Part shown: one piece after another, positions 25,062 through 33,751 of the stretch
Numbering within the stretch: the first letter of the stretch is position 1
How the letters are laid out: the number at the start of each line of letters is the position of its first letter
From: an uncultured Acidobacteriota bacterium
GTDB taxonomy: Bacteria > Acidobacteriota > Terriglobia > Bryobacterales > Bryobacteraceae
Assembly (NCBI GenBank): GCA_902825945.1
Contig: CADECY010000061.1
Span: 1-52,744 of the forward strand
Reading direction: 5' to 3'
Length of the DNA stretch: 52,744 nucleotides
Notes under the pieces: generated by a model
What the model was told of the DNA's origin: nothing
Seen by the model: the letters and a program-made list of their open reading frames with translations, nothing else
Database searches by the model: none
Made by a program: the position numbers and the translations under genes

Positions 25062-26267
25062 CTAGAGCGCTGCGATTCGATCAGTGATTGCGACGACCTT
25101 CGCCACGTCAGACTCTGTGAGACGGGTGAGGGAGTCGAGCGTCCATTCGCCTTCCGAGGCTTCAGCGATAATGTCGCCGAGCGATCTCGTGGTGCCCTCG
25201 GGGCGCTTCGCTGCCGCGGTGCGGGCGGCGTGGAGCAAGTGTCCGCGGGCTTCCGCGATTCCGCCTTGCGCCGAAGCGCCATTCGGATCTGACTCCGAGG
25301 CCGCTGCTTCCACTCTCGTTAGGAGCGCTCGAAGCGCATTCCGATCCGGAATGTCGTCGATCGAATCGCTTGCCAGTTTCAGTTCGCGACAGATCTGTGT
25401 GTGACGATCGCTGCCTATCCGTTCCACCGCGCGGCGAAGACGGACGATTCCGTTCAAGATGTCAGTCAGTCGCTCCATCACCGACGTCAGCTTCGCGAAC
25501 CCGATCTTCGCCGGATCAGTAGTGCCGCCGTACGTCCGCAGCACCCATTGGGACAACCCAAACCCCGCGGACTCGCAGAGTTCGTTCACCTTCGCGAGAG
25601 TTTCCTCTCGCACCAATCCCTGCCTCGGCTGTGCGGCGGCAGCAACGGAGCCCGCTGATCTGGCGGGCCGCGCCCAATCCGGTAACGGCGGAGTCTGAAC
25701 GGGCCGGTTGTATTGGTTCAGATCCACCCACACCTTGTCGAGATCATAAAGATAGCGGCCCAACCCGAAGCACGCACACGCGCGCTTGAATGCCTGCGCC
25801 TCGGCGCGCGTCGCGGCGTTCTCGTCGTCCGCCCACTCCTCGCCGACGCCGGTGTGCGACCCGAGTCCGTGCACTGTGACGGTCGAAACCACGACCACCT
25901 TGGCCGACACCGCGGTCTGGTTGCGGTCGCCGCCGGACCGCCGCTCGAAGTTCTGCGCCACCTGGACGTTGTAGGTGCGCGTCCATCCCCACTCGCCGAA
26001 CACGTCGTTGAGGCGGTCCGTGTAGGCGCGCTGGTCGGTGTACGCCACCAGTTGTCCACGCTTCTGCGGACCGCGCTTGGTCTGCGTCGTCGTGGTCGCC
26101 GTCACGCGCCACTTGATCTCCGCCGGATCGAACGGTTCCGCCAACCGCGCGCGGACCTTCTCCATCTCCTCGACCGACTTCGATTGCGCCTGCGGGGTGC
26201 TGACCGCTGCCGGAATCACGATCGCGCTTGCTGACCCATGGTCAGCCGCGCCATTCACGTACGCCAT
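25062..26267 (-). CDS. Rad52/Rad22-family recombination protein
   Basis: A 401-aa protein. The Rad52-like annealing core covers about residues 30-190: LAEPFDPAEIKWRV, then GQLVAYTDQRAYTDRLNDVF, GEWGWTRTYNVQV, GVGEEWADDENAATRAEAQA and FKRACACFGLGRYLYDLDKV, the hallmark of the family. A linker and a helical C-terminus follow. It anneals single strands and probably works with the SSB encoded nearby in element replication or recombination. ATG 26267 is chosen over a longer frame that overlaps the divergent permease remnant. Confidence 0.88.
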   Translation of the reverse strand: MAYVNGAADHGSASAIVIPAAVSTPQAQSKSVEEMEKVRARLAEPFDPAEIKWRVTATTTTQTKRGPQKRGQLVAYTDQRAYTDRLNDVFGEWGWTRTYNVQVAQNFERRSGGDRNQTAVSAKVVVVSTVTVHGLGSHTGVGEEWADDENAATRAEAQAFKRACACFGLGRYLYDLDKVWVDLNQYNRPVQTPPLPDWARPARSAGSVAAAAQPRQGLVREETLAKVNELCESAGFGLSQWVLRTYGGTTDPAKIGFAKLTSVMERLTDILNGIVRLRRAVERIGSDRHTQICRELKLASDSIDDIPDRNALRALLTRVEAAASESDPNGASAQGGIAEARGHLLHAARTAAAKRPEGTTRSLGDIIAEASEGEWTLDSLTRLTESDVAKVVAITDRIAAL

Positions 26268-26308
26268 TTGCTTGCTCTCCTTTCTGCTGAACTCTGTAAA
26301 ACGAAGCG

Positions 26309-26727
26309 GTGTCGGTCTTCCAAGACATCCGGCTCGCGCTTCGATTCTTTCGCCGCACGCCATCCGTCACCGCCATCGCACTGCTGTCCATCGCGCTCGG
26401 CGTCGCGGCGACATCCACCGTCTTCACCGCCGTCAAAGCCGTCCTCATCGACCCGCTCCGTACGCCAACTCATCCGAACTGGTTCAGATCGACACGGACT
26501 TCGCCAACGCGAGACGGCCCAGCGGTGACCGGGTGTTCTGGAATGACGTCCACGCGTTCGCCACGCGCACTCGCACGCTCAAGTCCGTTGCCTATTTCGG
26601 GAACGCGGCTTTCGATCTGTCAGGGGACTCGTCGTCGCCGCCGGAGGCGCTCTACGGCGTGCGCATCTCGGCGAACCTCTTCCCGACACTCGATGTTGCG
26701 CCGATGCTAAGGCGCGACAGCACGGGC
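26309..26727 (+). pseudogene. ADOP-type ABC permease, N-terminal remnant
   Basis: Starts at GTG 26309 with the typical acidobacterial permease beginning: VFQDIRLALRFFRRTPSVTA, then a transmembrane helix ALLSIALGVAATSTVFTAV and KAVLIDPLR. A frameshift near 26462 moves the match to another frame, which continues with ELVQIDTDFANARRPS and ALYGVRISANLFPTLDVAPM. Similarity stops near 26715, just before the end of the nuclease gene on the other strand. Only about 140 of the roughly 800 residues remain. The matching C-terminus is at 28660-29165. Confidence 0.75.
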
Positions 26728-26733
26728 AGCATC

Positions 26734-28236
26734 CTACGTGCGATTCCAGAAGTGCTGGGCCATATGCAGCAGGAACGCCGCGTCAGCGCCGTTTATGCCC
26801 ACTGCGATTTCACGCATCGCCTCTTCGAACAGTACCCGCCAACGGCGGTCGTCGATAGAATACTGAAAGATTGCATACGCAACCCGCGCGTTCGCACTCG
26901 GCCAAGTCACGTGATCACAGGCGTCAAGGTATGAAGCGCTCAGCATGCCGGACGGCGTGATCCACTGGAGCACCCACGAAATCAATTCATCCAGGAATGA
27001 CGGATCAACCCCCCGCAAGCAAACCGCAAGTTCGTGATAGATTTGGACCGCGTTGTGCGCGGATGATGCCTCCGCGTACGCCCACCGAGTACGTTCCCAC
27101 TCATGCTTCAGGAACACAAGCGCCGCCCGAACACGCTCATGCGCGTCGTTAGGTTCCCCCAGCCTGAGCGTGCTCGCAGTCTCAACTGAGTGCAACAGAC
27201 TTGTCCCATACGTGGTCGCCCACAGATCGGATCTTTTCCGTCCGGCGAAGTGCGGCCACCCGCCATCAGCCTGTTGTAGCAAACGCCGAGGATCGAGGAC
27301 CTCGCCAAGGACCCGAACAACAAGCGGGTCATCAGGCGTGAGCCGATGGAGAATTTGTAGTGCCCGAAATGTGTGGCGGATGTTCTCGACTGTAGAAAGG
27401 TGCTCCGGATGTGAAGGTATAGTTGCCAGCGCGCGGACCGATCCCGCGGCAAGTTGTCGGCGGACTCCCTTGATGGCGAGGTGCAAGGCAGCGTCACTGA
27501 ACCCGAGTTCGCAGAAAACAAAGCAAGGCCACCCCGTCAGATACAGCCGGGGCTTCGTTGCCAGGTCGGTCGGGGCGCTTTGAAACTGCCGTTCCTCTCG
27601 AATCGGAGCGTGCTTCCCAAACTCGCCAGAGTGGACCCCTCGTTTGTCTTGATCCCGCCGCAGCCAGTCGAGTAGATAATCCGTCGCGGACTGCCGACTC
27701 GACATGATGCTGTCTGGCCGAGTGCTCCGAGCCTTGGAAATCACGCCACGTCGTGCCGGCAGCCCGGACAAGCGCGGCCAGTATGTTTGTGCAATCCGCT
27801 GCAGTAGTGGCTTTCGCGCATACAGCTCACGCCAAATCTCGTCCCATGACCACACCTCCACGGTGAATTGGCCGTGCCGCCGATGTTCGTCACTCAACGC
27901 GCGCGCACGCGCTTGAACGGCTGCGTTCCGTCGGCCAGTCGTGGCGAGAACAAAGACCGACAGTGACGGACGAAAAAGCATCGCGCCTCGCACCTCGTCG
28001 TCCAGTTCCTGGACGGTGAGCGTCGTCCGCAGCAAGCCGTCCTTCTGCTTGCATTGCACTCCAATCCAGCTACCATGCTTCGACCCGAACACGTCGACTC
28101 CGGATTGTGCCTGCCCGCGGCGACCATGCTTTTGTGCTCCGTCGTCCTGCCAAATGTCACGCCAAAGGTCCAAGCAAAGAGATTCGAACGCCGTGGGGTC
28201 GTTCGGTGGGTCCCATTGCTCGATATCCGCGCTCAT
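26734..28236 (-). CDS. Mrr-like nuclease fused to an alpha/alpha-toroid-like domain
   Basis: A 500-aa protein. The N-terminal 150 residues form a PD-(D/E)xK-type domain: FESLCLDLWRDIWQDDGAQK, then GRRGQAQSGVDVFGSKHGSW and GVQCKQKDG. The GVDVFG aspartate and QCK form the expected D-QxK catalytic pair of Mrr/restriction-like nucleases. The C-terminal 330 residues are helical with prenyltransferase/cyclase-like repeats, for example LLQQADGGWPHFAGRKRSDL followed by WATTYGTSLLHSVETAS. A defence role is inferred from the nuclease domain and position. The gene lies, opposite in strand, between the two halves of a broken permease gene; its stop is within about 20 bp of the left breakpoint. Confidence 0.7.
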   Translation of the reverse strand: MSADIEQWDPPNDPTAFESLCLDLWRDIWQDDGAQKHGRRGQAQSGVDVFGSKHGSWIGVQCKQKDGLLRTTLTVQELDDEVRGAMLFRPSLSVFVLATTGRRNAAVQARARALSDEHRRHGQFTVEVWSWDEIWRELYARKPLLQRIAQTYWPRLSGLPARRGVISKARSTRPDSIMSSRQSATDYLLDWLRRDQDKRGVHSGEFGKHAPIREERQFQSAPTDLATKPRLYLTGWPCFVFCELGFSDAALHLAIKGVRRQLAAGSVRALATIPSHPEHLSTVENIRHTFRALQILHRLTPDDPLVVRVLGEVLDPRRLLQQADGGWPHFAGRKRSDLWATTYGTSLLHSVETASTLRLGEPNDAHERVRAALVFLKHEWERTRWAYAEASSAHNAVQIYHELAVCLRGVDPSFLDELISWVLQWITPSGMLSASYLDACDHVTWPSANARVAYAIFQYSIDDRRWRVLFEEAMREIAVGINGADAAFLLHMAQHFWNRT

Positions 28237-28659
28237 GGCAATACTCCATCATCGTAAACTACTCATGATCGTGAACCGGAAGAGGCCCGATCAACCCCTT
28301 CTCTTCTTGCCGACAGTCCCGCATTGTTGGTGATCGTTTGAGGGTGCCAAGTGGCCAGCGCGCAAGGCGGCCCGGTGAGGTCCTTGATCCTCGTCCCAAC
28401 CTTGCACACCTGCACCTCGCTACTCTGCAGTCGCCTGTCAGGCATCGTCCACTGTCGCTCGTCTGATTTGGCCATCCATGGGACGGTTGGTTGTTCGCCG
28501 TTTGCCACTACTCCAGGTACTGCGGGCACCTCGGGGGAGGCGGAGTCTAGCGTCGGCGGACGATGGCGTCACCGAGACAGTGCCGGCCGCCTGCTGTCAG
28601 GGCGCACGTCGACAGGGGCCCGACTAGACATGCAGCCTGATCTCCTGACATGCCGCAAC
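28237..28659. other. Gap upstream of the nuclease gene
   Basis: About 420 bp that should contain the nuclease gene's promoter and the right-hand junction with the permease remnant. A 70-codon minus-strand frame from ATG 28475 was seen but has no supporting feature. No inverted terminal repeats or target-site duplication could be matched with the left breakpoint near 26715. Confidence 0.35.
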
Positions 28660-29165
28660 ACCACGTGACGAACTTGGCGGCGCGATTCGCGCGGCCATCG
28701 CGCGCGTCGATCCGGAACAACCCGTGCTGCTGATGTCGTCGATGCGGTGTTCCTCGGCGACTCGATTGCGGACAGCTCTTCATCGTGCTGCTTCTCACGG
28801 TGACCGCGTGCATTGCGCTGTTCATGTCGGACGCCGGCATCTACGGAGTCACGGCGTACTCGACCTCTCGCCGCACGCACGAATTCGGATTGCGGATGGC
28901 GCTCGGCGCGACTTCGCGCGACGTCCTGTCGCTCGTGTTCCGTCAGGGATTCGCAACCGTGGCCGTCGGTCTTGCTGCCGGATTCGCGCTCGGCGCAGCC
29001 GCGCTACACATTCTTCGCGACAAGTTGGCCGGACTGGATGCCACCAGCCCGGCCTCGCTTGCGCTACCAACGGCTCTGGTTCTCGTCGTCACGCTGGTTG
29101 CCTGCTGGCTTCCGGCTCGACGTGCTACTCAGGTTGAGCCGTTGGCGGCGCTTCGACACGAGTGA
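28660..29165 (+). pseudogene. ADOP-type ABC permease, C-terminal remnant
   Basis: The first part (28665-28735) reads as ELGGAIRAAIARVDPEQPVL, the segment ahead of the last transmembrane block. Frameshifts follow near 28740-28785. From 28785 the frame is intact: TVTACIALFMSDAGIYGVTA, then STSRRTHEFGLRMALGAT, two more helices and the closing PARRATQVEPLAALRHE. This is the classical end of MacB/FtsX-like ADOP permeases. With the N-terminal remnant it shows that the middle of the gene was replaced, not simply split. Confidence 0.75.
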
Positions 29166-29177
29166 CCCGGCCGACAT

Positions 29178-29432
29178 TCAGCCGTACACGAAGTACTCGA
29201 CCGGGCGGCCAGCGCACTTGAGTTCGCACGTCCGATCGCGAAAACTGCCATCGTAGTCACAGACCGTGCCGCCAAGGAAGCGGACATGGTCGTACCCCAT
29301 CGCGCGCAGTCTGGGCTTGAGCCAGCGCTCTTCGAATCCGGAATTCCACAACCCGCTGTACTCGCGGTAGTCGACGAGTTGATCCAGATCGCGCAAGCGG
29401 CAGTCGCCGCTCGCCATTGTTGACGTGAACAT
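29178..29432 (-). CDS. Unrecognised protein (84 aa)
   Basis: Starts at ATG 29432 with GGAGATCGAG a short way upstream. The product has RLRDLDQLVDYREYSGLWN, then WLKPRLRAMGYDHVRFLGGT and a C-terminal CDYDG...CELKCAGRPVEYF. It ends 13 bp from the permease remnant. Natural composition supports a real gene; no family is recognised. It is the last gene of the conjugation block in this direction. Confidence 0.5.
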   Translation of the reverse strand: MFTSTMASGDCRLRDLDQLVDYREYSGLWNSGFEERWLKPRLRAMGYDHVRFLGGTVCDYDGSFRDRTCELKCAGRPVEYFVYG

Positions 29433-29473
29433 TGCTCTCGATCTCCTTTCCTTTCGAATCCCCACAATCCATT

Positions 29474-29522
29474 GCCCGCGCAACCTCACACCTCACCGCA
29501 CTTCGCGCGGGCTCCCTGCATC
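29474..29522. repeat. Inverted repeat, GCCCGCGC/GCGCGGGC
   Basis: A perfect 8-bp dyad with a 33-bp centre in the 214-bp gap between the replication-relaxation gene and the 84-aa gene. On the minus strand it could form a hairpin that slows transcription or shields the mRNA end of the gene ahead. There is no T-run, so a classical terminator is not claimed. Confidence 0.3.
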
Positions 29523-29646
29523 CGGCATCCTCAATCCGGACACACCCACACACTCCCGGGTATGTCTGATTGCAAGTGGCGGATTCGGGGCGGGTTGGGA
29601 CAGCACGCGCTAAGGCAAAGCGGCGGCAAAGACGATCAATGCCGGC

Positions 29647-30438
29647 TCAACTGGCGCGGCTTTGTTGGGGCAGGCTCCGCAGGTCGTAGGGATGGCGGCT
29701 GCGCACGTCGATGAGCGGCGCGTACTCCGGCGCCTGGGCGAAAGCGCGCGCGTCGGCTACCATGATTCTCGAGCGGGTGTTGCGAAACGCGTGGAGCAGA
29801 AACAGTTTGAGTTCGCGGTTCGGCGCGAGGTAGAGCACGTCGTACACTTTGCGGTCGAGCGCGATCTCCGCGCAGATGCGCTCGTACTCGGCCGACGACT
29901 TCGGAGTCCGCTCGTATTCGAGGGCGAGCGTCACCTCGGCGGCATTGCACTGGAACGTCACGACGGCGTCGTAATCCTTGGCGTAGCGGTCCGCAGTGTA
30001 GTCGTTCGCGGCGCGGATCTCGCATTCGGGAATCCAGTTGGCCACAACGCCGGCGCGGCGGAGCGCCAACTGCACGTCAAAGAATTCGACGTCGTGCCAG
30101 ATTTGGTGGCGGCGTTTCGCCGTTGGCGTCCGCCGACCGCGTTCGACCAGGGACTGCTCTTGGCTCTGCAAGTAGAGTTCGCCGCCACCGCCAAGCGACA
30201 AGGCGGTGCTTTTCAGACCGGCGATGGCGGTCGCGTCGAGTAATCCGTGGCGTACGAGCCGGCCAACTCGCCAGGTGAGGCCATCCCAGAGGCGCTTCTC
30301 GCGCACACCGTGCAGCGCCGAATAAAGCTGGTGAACGGTCAAGTGGCCGGCACGATGCACCGTACGGAGCAACGGGAGGTCCGCTTCCGGGGAGACCGAG
30401 ATGGTTCCGGGGGGGAATCTCACGCGGCGGAACTCCAC
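29647..30438 (-). CDS. Replication-relaxation family protein
   Basis: A 263-aa protein of the Replic_Relax type seen on conjugative elements. The N-terminal winged helix covers residues about 20-75: DLPLLRTVHRAGHLTVHQLY, then RLWDGLTWRVGRLVRHGLLD. A PD-(D/E)xK-like core follows: FDVQLALRRAGVV, DYDAVVTFQ, VTLALEYERTPKSSAEYERI, where the ExxR/D-ExE pattern fits the family's nuclease-like fold. The start at GTG 30438 lies inside the upstream gene; a later start is possible. Such proteins are thought to help DNA processing at transfer or replication origins. Confidence 0.7.
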   Translation of the reverse strand: MEFRRVRFPPGTISVSPEADLPLLRTVHRAGHLTVHQLYSALHGVREKRLWDGLTWRVGRLVRHGLLDATAIAGLKSTALSLGGGGELYLQSQEQSLVERGRRTPTAKRRHQIWHDVEFFDVQLALRRAGVVANWIPECEIRAANDYTADRYAKDYDAVVTFQCNAAEVTLALEYERTPKSSAEYERICAEIALDRKVYDVLYLAPNRELKLFLLHAFRNTRSRIMVADARAFAQAPEYAPLIDVRSRHPYDLRSLPQQSRAS

Positions 30439-30929
30439 TTTGTGACGTCCCAGTAGGACGACACCCCGCTCGCGATGAACGTGGCGAGGCCCGAGTCTCC
30501 GTGCAGAGTCGCGCTCGGACGGACCAGGAGCATCGTCTCTTGCCGCGTCTTGTGCGCGGACTGCGCGATCACGCGAACTTCCGGCGTTGTGCTTCGGTCC
30601 AGCGACAGGCGGCCGACAAGCGCTTCGGTCACGGTCACCAAGTACCAGCCGATCGTTTGCGCTGCGCTGGCGCGCGCGATCAACTGCATCTGGCGAATGC
30701 CGTTTCGCTCCTCCAAGTCAGACGCGAGCCAAGGGCCCGTGCGCACTCGGCCATGCTGGGCGATTTCGATCCGCGCCCGATGACCGAAGCTGATCTGTCC
30801 GAATAGCGTCGAGCGCGGGCGGACGCGAACGCCGTCGTTGATGCCGGTGCTGTTCCAGATGGCGTAGCCGCCCGACGGCCGCTCCTTGCGCTCCCACCAA
30901 CTGCCGAACGAATGCACGAAGACGATCAT
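30420..30929 (-). CDS. Unrecognised protein (169 aa)
   Basis: A soluble, beta-rich protein between the coiled-coil membrane protein and the replication-relaxation gene, overlapping the latter by 19 bp. Visible segments are YAIWNSTGINDGVRVRPRST, IARASAAQTIGWYLVTVTEA and VIAQSAHKTRQETMLLVRPS. The Arg/Thr richness might suit nucleic-acid binding, but that is only an impression. No family is recognised. Confidence 0.55.
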   Translation of the reverse strand: MIVFVHSFGSWWERKERPSGGYAIWNSTGINDGVRVRPRSTLFGQISFGHRARIEIAQHGRVRTGPWLASDLEERNGIRQMQLIARASAAQTIGWYLVTVTEALVGRLSLDRSTTPEVRVIAQSAHKTRQETMLLVRPSATLHGDSGLATFIASGVSSYWDVTKWSSAA

Positions 30930-30936
30930 GGCGCAC

Positions 30937-31719
30937 CTACTTCTTGGCGTTCTTCTTGCCCGCGAGTTCCGCTTCTGCTCGTTGCAGGCGAGCCACCAGT
31001 TCCGCGTTGGTGTCCTCGCGGCGTTGTTGGACGGTGGCTTCCATCTGACTGAGCCGCCGTTCGAGTTGCGTCTGCATCTCTCTCTGCGCTTTCAGATCAG
31101 CTTCCGCGCGCGCCCGTTGCGCTCGTTCCGTCGCGAGCGTCTCCTGCAGTTCGCGGATCTCGCGCTGCCAGTCCGACGTGCCCTTGCCCATCGGGATGCC
31201 GGACTCGTTGGTTTCGATCGCGCGATTGCACAGTTCGATGTGCCGGTTATACTGGTCGAGTGCGTCGCCGGCACGCTTGTCGGCGACCACCTTCGCGTTG
31301 ATGGCGTCCGTCAGGCACTCAGCCGCGGCCCACTTGATCTGATGCATCTTGTCCCACCACACCCAGCAGACGAGCATCAGGATGAGAATGACGCCAGTCT
31401 CGAACGCAGCAAGGCGGAAGTACGGGTTCCGGGCCGATTGCTCCGTGAGGTTCTGCATGCGCCGTTCGATCTCGTCGCCCCACCGGATCTGGCGCGGGTT
31501 CAGCGCCCTCAAGTAGAACTCGAAGATCGTCTCGCGCGGCTGCACGCGGTTCCGAGGGATCGGCCGGTAGGGTTGCTTCGGGTCAACGCTGACGGAGCCG
31601 CTTTCGACCGCCGTGGTCGATGACGGTGCTGTTCGCTTCGGTGGAGGCGAGTCTGTCTGCGCGATCGCCGAGAGCGTCAACGCGACTACCAGGGTCCATC
31701 TTGCGCACATCGGAGTCAT
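30937..31719 (-). CDS. Membrane-anchored coiled-coil protein (transfer block)
   Basis: A 260-aa protein with a signal-like N-terminus (ARWTLVVALTLSAIAQ), a Pro/Ser-rich linker, and a strong transmembrane helix at about 106-124 (TGVILILMLVCWVWW). A long charged coiled coil fills residues about 165-255 (for example EIRELQETLATERAQRARAE). The start overlaps the stop of the coupling-protein gene (ATGA at 31716-31719). It may tether or organise the coupling ATPase at the inner membrane; that is inference from order and topology. It is not a recognisable VirB10. Confidence 0.65.
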   Translation of the reverse strand: MTPMCARWTLVVALTLSAIAQTDSPPPKRTAPSSTTAVESGSVSVDPKQPYRPIPRNRVQPRETIFEFYLRALNPRQIRWGDEIERRMQNLTEQSARNPYFRLAAFETGVILILMLVCWVWWDKMHQIKWAAAECLTDAINAKVVADKRAGDALDQYNRHIELCNRAIETNESGIPMGKGTSDWQREIRELQETLATERAQRARAEADLKAQREMQTQLERRLSQMEATVQQRREDTNAELVARLQRAEAELAGKKNAKK

Positions 31720-33497
31720 CCCTTCCGCGGCAGCGAAATCATCGCCGCAAGCTTCTGATCCTTGAAACGGAGATTCGCGCCGGTCGAATCCGCGCGCGAG
31801 ACACGCAGGTTCGGGAACAGGTGCGGCTCGAAACAGGGCACGCGGATGTCGGCGGGCGGGCGAACGTGCAGCCGACCGTGCAGAGTACCCTGGACCGGAT
31901 CGGTCATGAGGATCTCCATCTTTCCCTTGCCGAGGTTCTTGATGTGGTGATCGAGCGCGCGATACTCCAACTGTTCGCGCTCCGACGCGCCGGTTGTCTT
32001 CTCGAATCGCTCGAACCCGAGGAAGTCTTTGCGCCAGAGTTGTTGTGTCCGTTTCTGGACCGGCACCTGTGAGGATGCCTGCTTGAAGTACTTCGCGGTC
32101 TCCTCGTCGCGCGTCTGCATCAGCATCGTGGTGCCCGGCGCTGACGAGACGTCCTGCTGGAAGCCGCGCCCAACCTGAAGTAGTTGCGGCAACGACTGCA
32201 TCGAGAACAGAAACGCCGTGTTCGTCCCGCGCGCCGTGTTGAGGATCTGTGCGAAGTTCCGGTAGCCGAATGGCGCGAACTCGTCCATTACGACGGAGAA
32301 GAGCGGCTTGTTGGCGCGGCGGCGTTCCGTCTCCGACTCATACCGCTTACCGACGACGAGTTGCAGATTCTGGAGGAGCATCTTGCCCAGAGCGCGCACG
32401 GGCGCGGTGTTCTTGTTGATGTTGAGGCTGACGAACAGGATCAGTTCCTGGTCGATCACTTCGTTGATCGACAACAGGCTGTCGTAGGAGCCGGTGACGA
32501 CGCTCAGTTCGTCGTCGAGGAACGTCATGCACTCGTTGAGCAAGCCTTGGATCTTCGGCACGCGATCACGGTCGTTGAACGACTGGATGAGGTTCTTGGC
32601 TGACATCTCGAAGTTGAGCCGGCGCTGCGCGGTGACGCTTGCGTCGTTCTTCATTCGCGACCGCGCGATGGCCACCTGTTCTTCGATGACGCCGTGGTCG
32701 AGCGCCATCACCATCACGTCGTAGAAGTTGAAGCGGCGGCCGGTGTAATGAAGGACGCGGACGATGTCGGCCAGGTAGTTCAGTTGATGCTTGGCGAAGA
32801 ATTCGTCGTGCAGGTCGAACGAGCCGAACACCATCGACACCTGGGCCATGTAGTTGTCGTCCTCGGAGGCGAACGGGTTGTACTGAACCGAGAGCTCCGG
32901 GCGAGACGGGTTCAGCAGGCGCAGATCCATCAGTCGCCCGGCCCGGTGGATGTAGGGGAGAAGCGAGTGGAAGAACTCGAGGTCGCCTTTTCCGTCGAAG
33001 ATCACCATCGGGATCTTGTGCCGGTCATCCGCCGGGCCGACTCGGCGCATCAGATCTTGCGTGATGATGTTGCGGAGAAGCGTGGTCTTGCCGCTGCCGG
33101 TCTGGCCGAGTACCAGCGCCTGCATGACGCGCGTCTCGTCCGGCCACTTCCACGGCTTGCCGTGAACGCCGTACCCGAGGACGACGGCATTCTCCTGCCA
33201 GGCGCGCTCGACGATCTGGCGCTCGCCGCGAGTCGGGATCGTCGGCAATTGGTTCGGCCACGAATCTTCCCGCGCCTTCTTGGCGCGAGTGAATTGGTAC
33301 ACGGCCATGTACACGGTGACTCCGACGAGCAGCAGCCACAGCGTAAACTCGACAATTTGGCGGTCGTAGACGTACCACGCGTATTTGGCGATGAGCACGA
33401 GCACGAAGTATGCGCCGAGCAGCAGAAGCCAAATCAGAACGGTGGGGTTGTCCTCGATCAACGAAGGCCGGTACTTGTAGTTTGGGTTGTCGTCCAT
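31716..33497 (-). CDS. Type IV coupling protein (VirD4/TraD/TraG-like ATPase)
   Basis: A 593-aa inner-membrane ATPase that feeds DNA into the secretion channel. Two N-terminal transmembrane helices (about 20-38 and 50-67) precede Walker A GQTGSGKT (131-138). The MVIFDGKGDLEFF strand is a Walker B-like element of this family, and VVMDEFAPFGYRNF is the second Walker B. QSLPQLLQ and GTTMLMQTRDEETAKYF are typical of the TraD/TraG C-terminal half. ATG 33497 is chosen over a longer frame that overlaps the small membrane gene. Confidence 0.88.
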   Translation of the reverse strand: MDDNPNYKYRPSLIEDNPTVLIWLLLLGAYFVLVLIAKYAWYVYDRQIVEFTLWLLLVGVTVYMAVYQFTRAKKAREDSWPNQLPTIPTRGERQIVERAWQENAVVLGYGVHGKPWKWPDETRVMQALVLGQTGSGKTTLLRNIITQDLMRRVGPADDRHKIPMVIFDGKGDLEFFHSLLPYIHRAGRLMDLRLLNPSRPELSVQYNPFASEDDNYMAQVSMVFGSFDLHDEFFAKHQLNYLADIVRVLHYTGRRFNFYDVMVMALDHGVIEEQVAIARSRMKNDASVTAQRRLNFEMSAKNLIQSFNDRDRVPKIQGLLNECMTFLDDELSVVTGSYDSLLSINEVIDQELILFVSLNINKNTAPVRALGKMLLQNLQLVVGKRYESETERRRANKPLFSVVMDEFAPFGYRNFAQILNTARGTNTAFLFSMQSLPQLLQVGRGFQQDVSSAPGTTMLMQTRDEETAKYFKQASSQVPVQKRTQQLWRKDFLGFERFEKTTGASEREQLEYRALDHHIKNLGKGKMEILMTDPVQGTLHGRLHVRPPADIRVPCFEPHLFPNLRVSRADSTGANLRFKDQKLAAMISLPRKG

Positions 33498-33508
33498 GGC
33501 GGCATCCG

Positions 33509-33751
33509 TCAACGAAGGTGGAAAACGTAGACGAGCAGCAGAATCAGGACGCCGACAAAAGCGAGCCCCACCACCCACTTCTTCGGTTGGCGCCGTGCTT
33601 TCTGGAACGGGTTGTGGGGTTCGAGAATTGCGTCGCCGAACAGGTTCCGGACGCCCATGTGCGTCCGGTCGCGTAGCAACTGCTCGAACTCGCCGTGCAC
33701 CCGCTCGACGGTTACGAACTCCGTCGTCTCACTCTCCGGTCCGTTTGGCAT
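33509..33751 (-). CDS. Small single-pass membrane protein (80 aa)
   Basis: Residues 1-57 are polar and acidic-to-basic (VTVERVHGEFEQLLRDRTHM), then a single C-terminal transmembrane helix (WVVGLAFVGVLILLLVYVF). The gene overlaps the end of the VirB9-like gene by 23 bp and sits 11 bp upstream of the coupling-protein gene. A tail-anchored part of the transfer machinery is likely. No family is recognised. Confidence 0.65.
   Translation of the reverse strand: MPNGPESETTEFVTVERVHGEFEQLLRDRTHMGVRNLFGDAILEPHNPFQKARRQPKKWVVGLAFVGVLILLLVYVFHLR

Noticed and set aside
28263..28475. A 70-aa minus-strand frame upstream of the nuclease gene
   Set aside because: No family, no good ribosome-binding site, and it lies where the nuclease promoter is expected.
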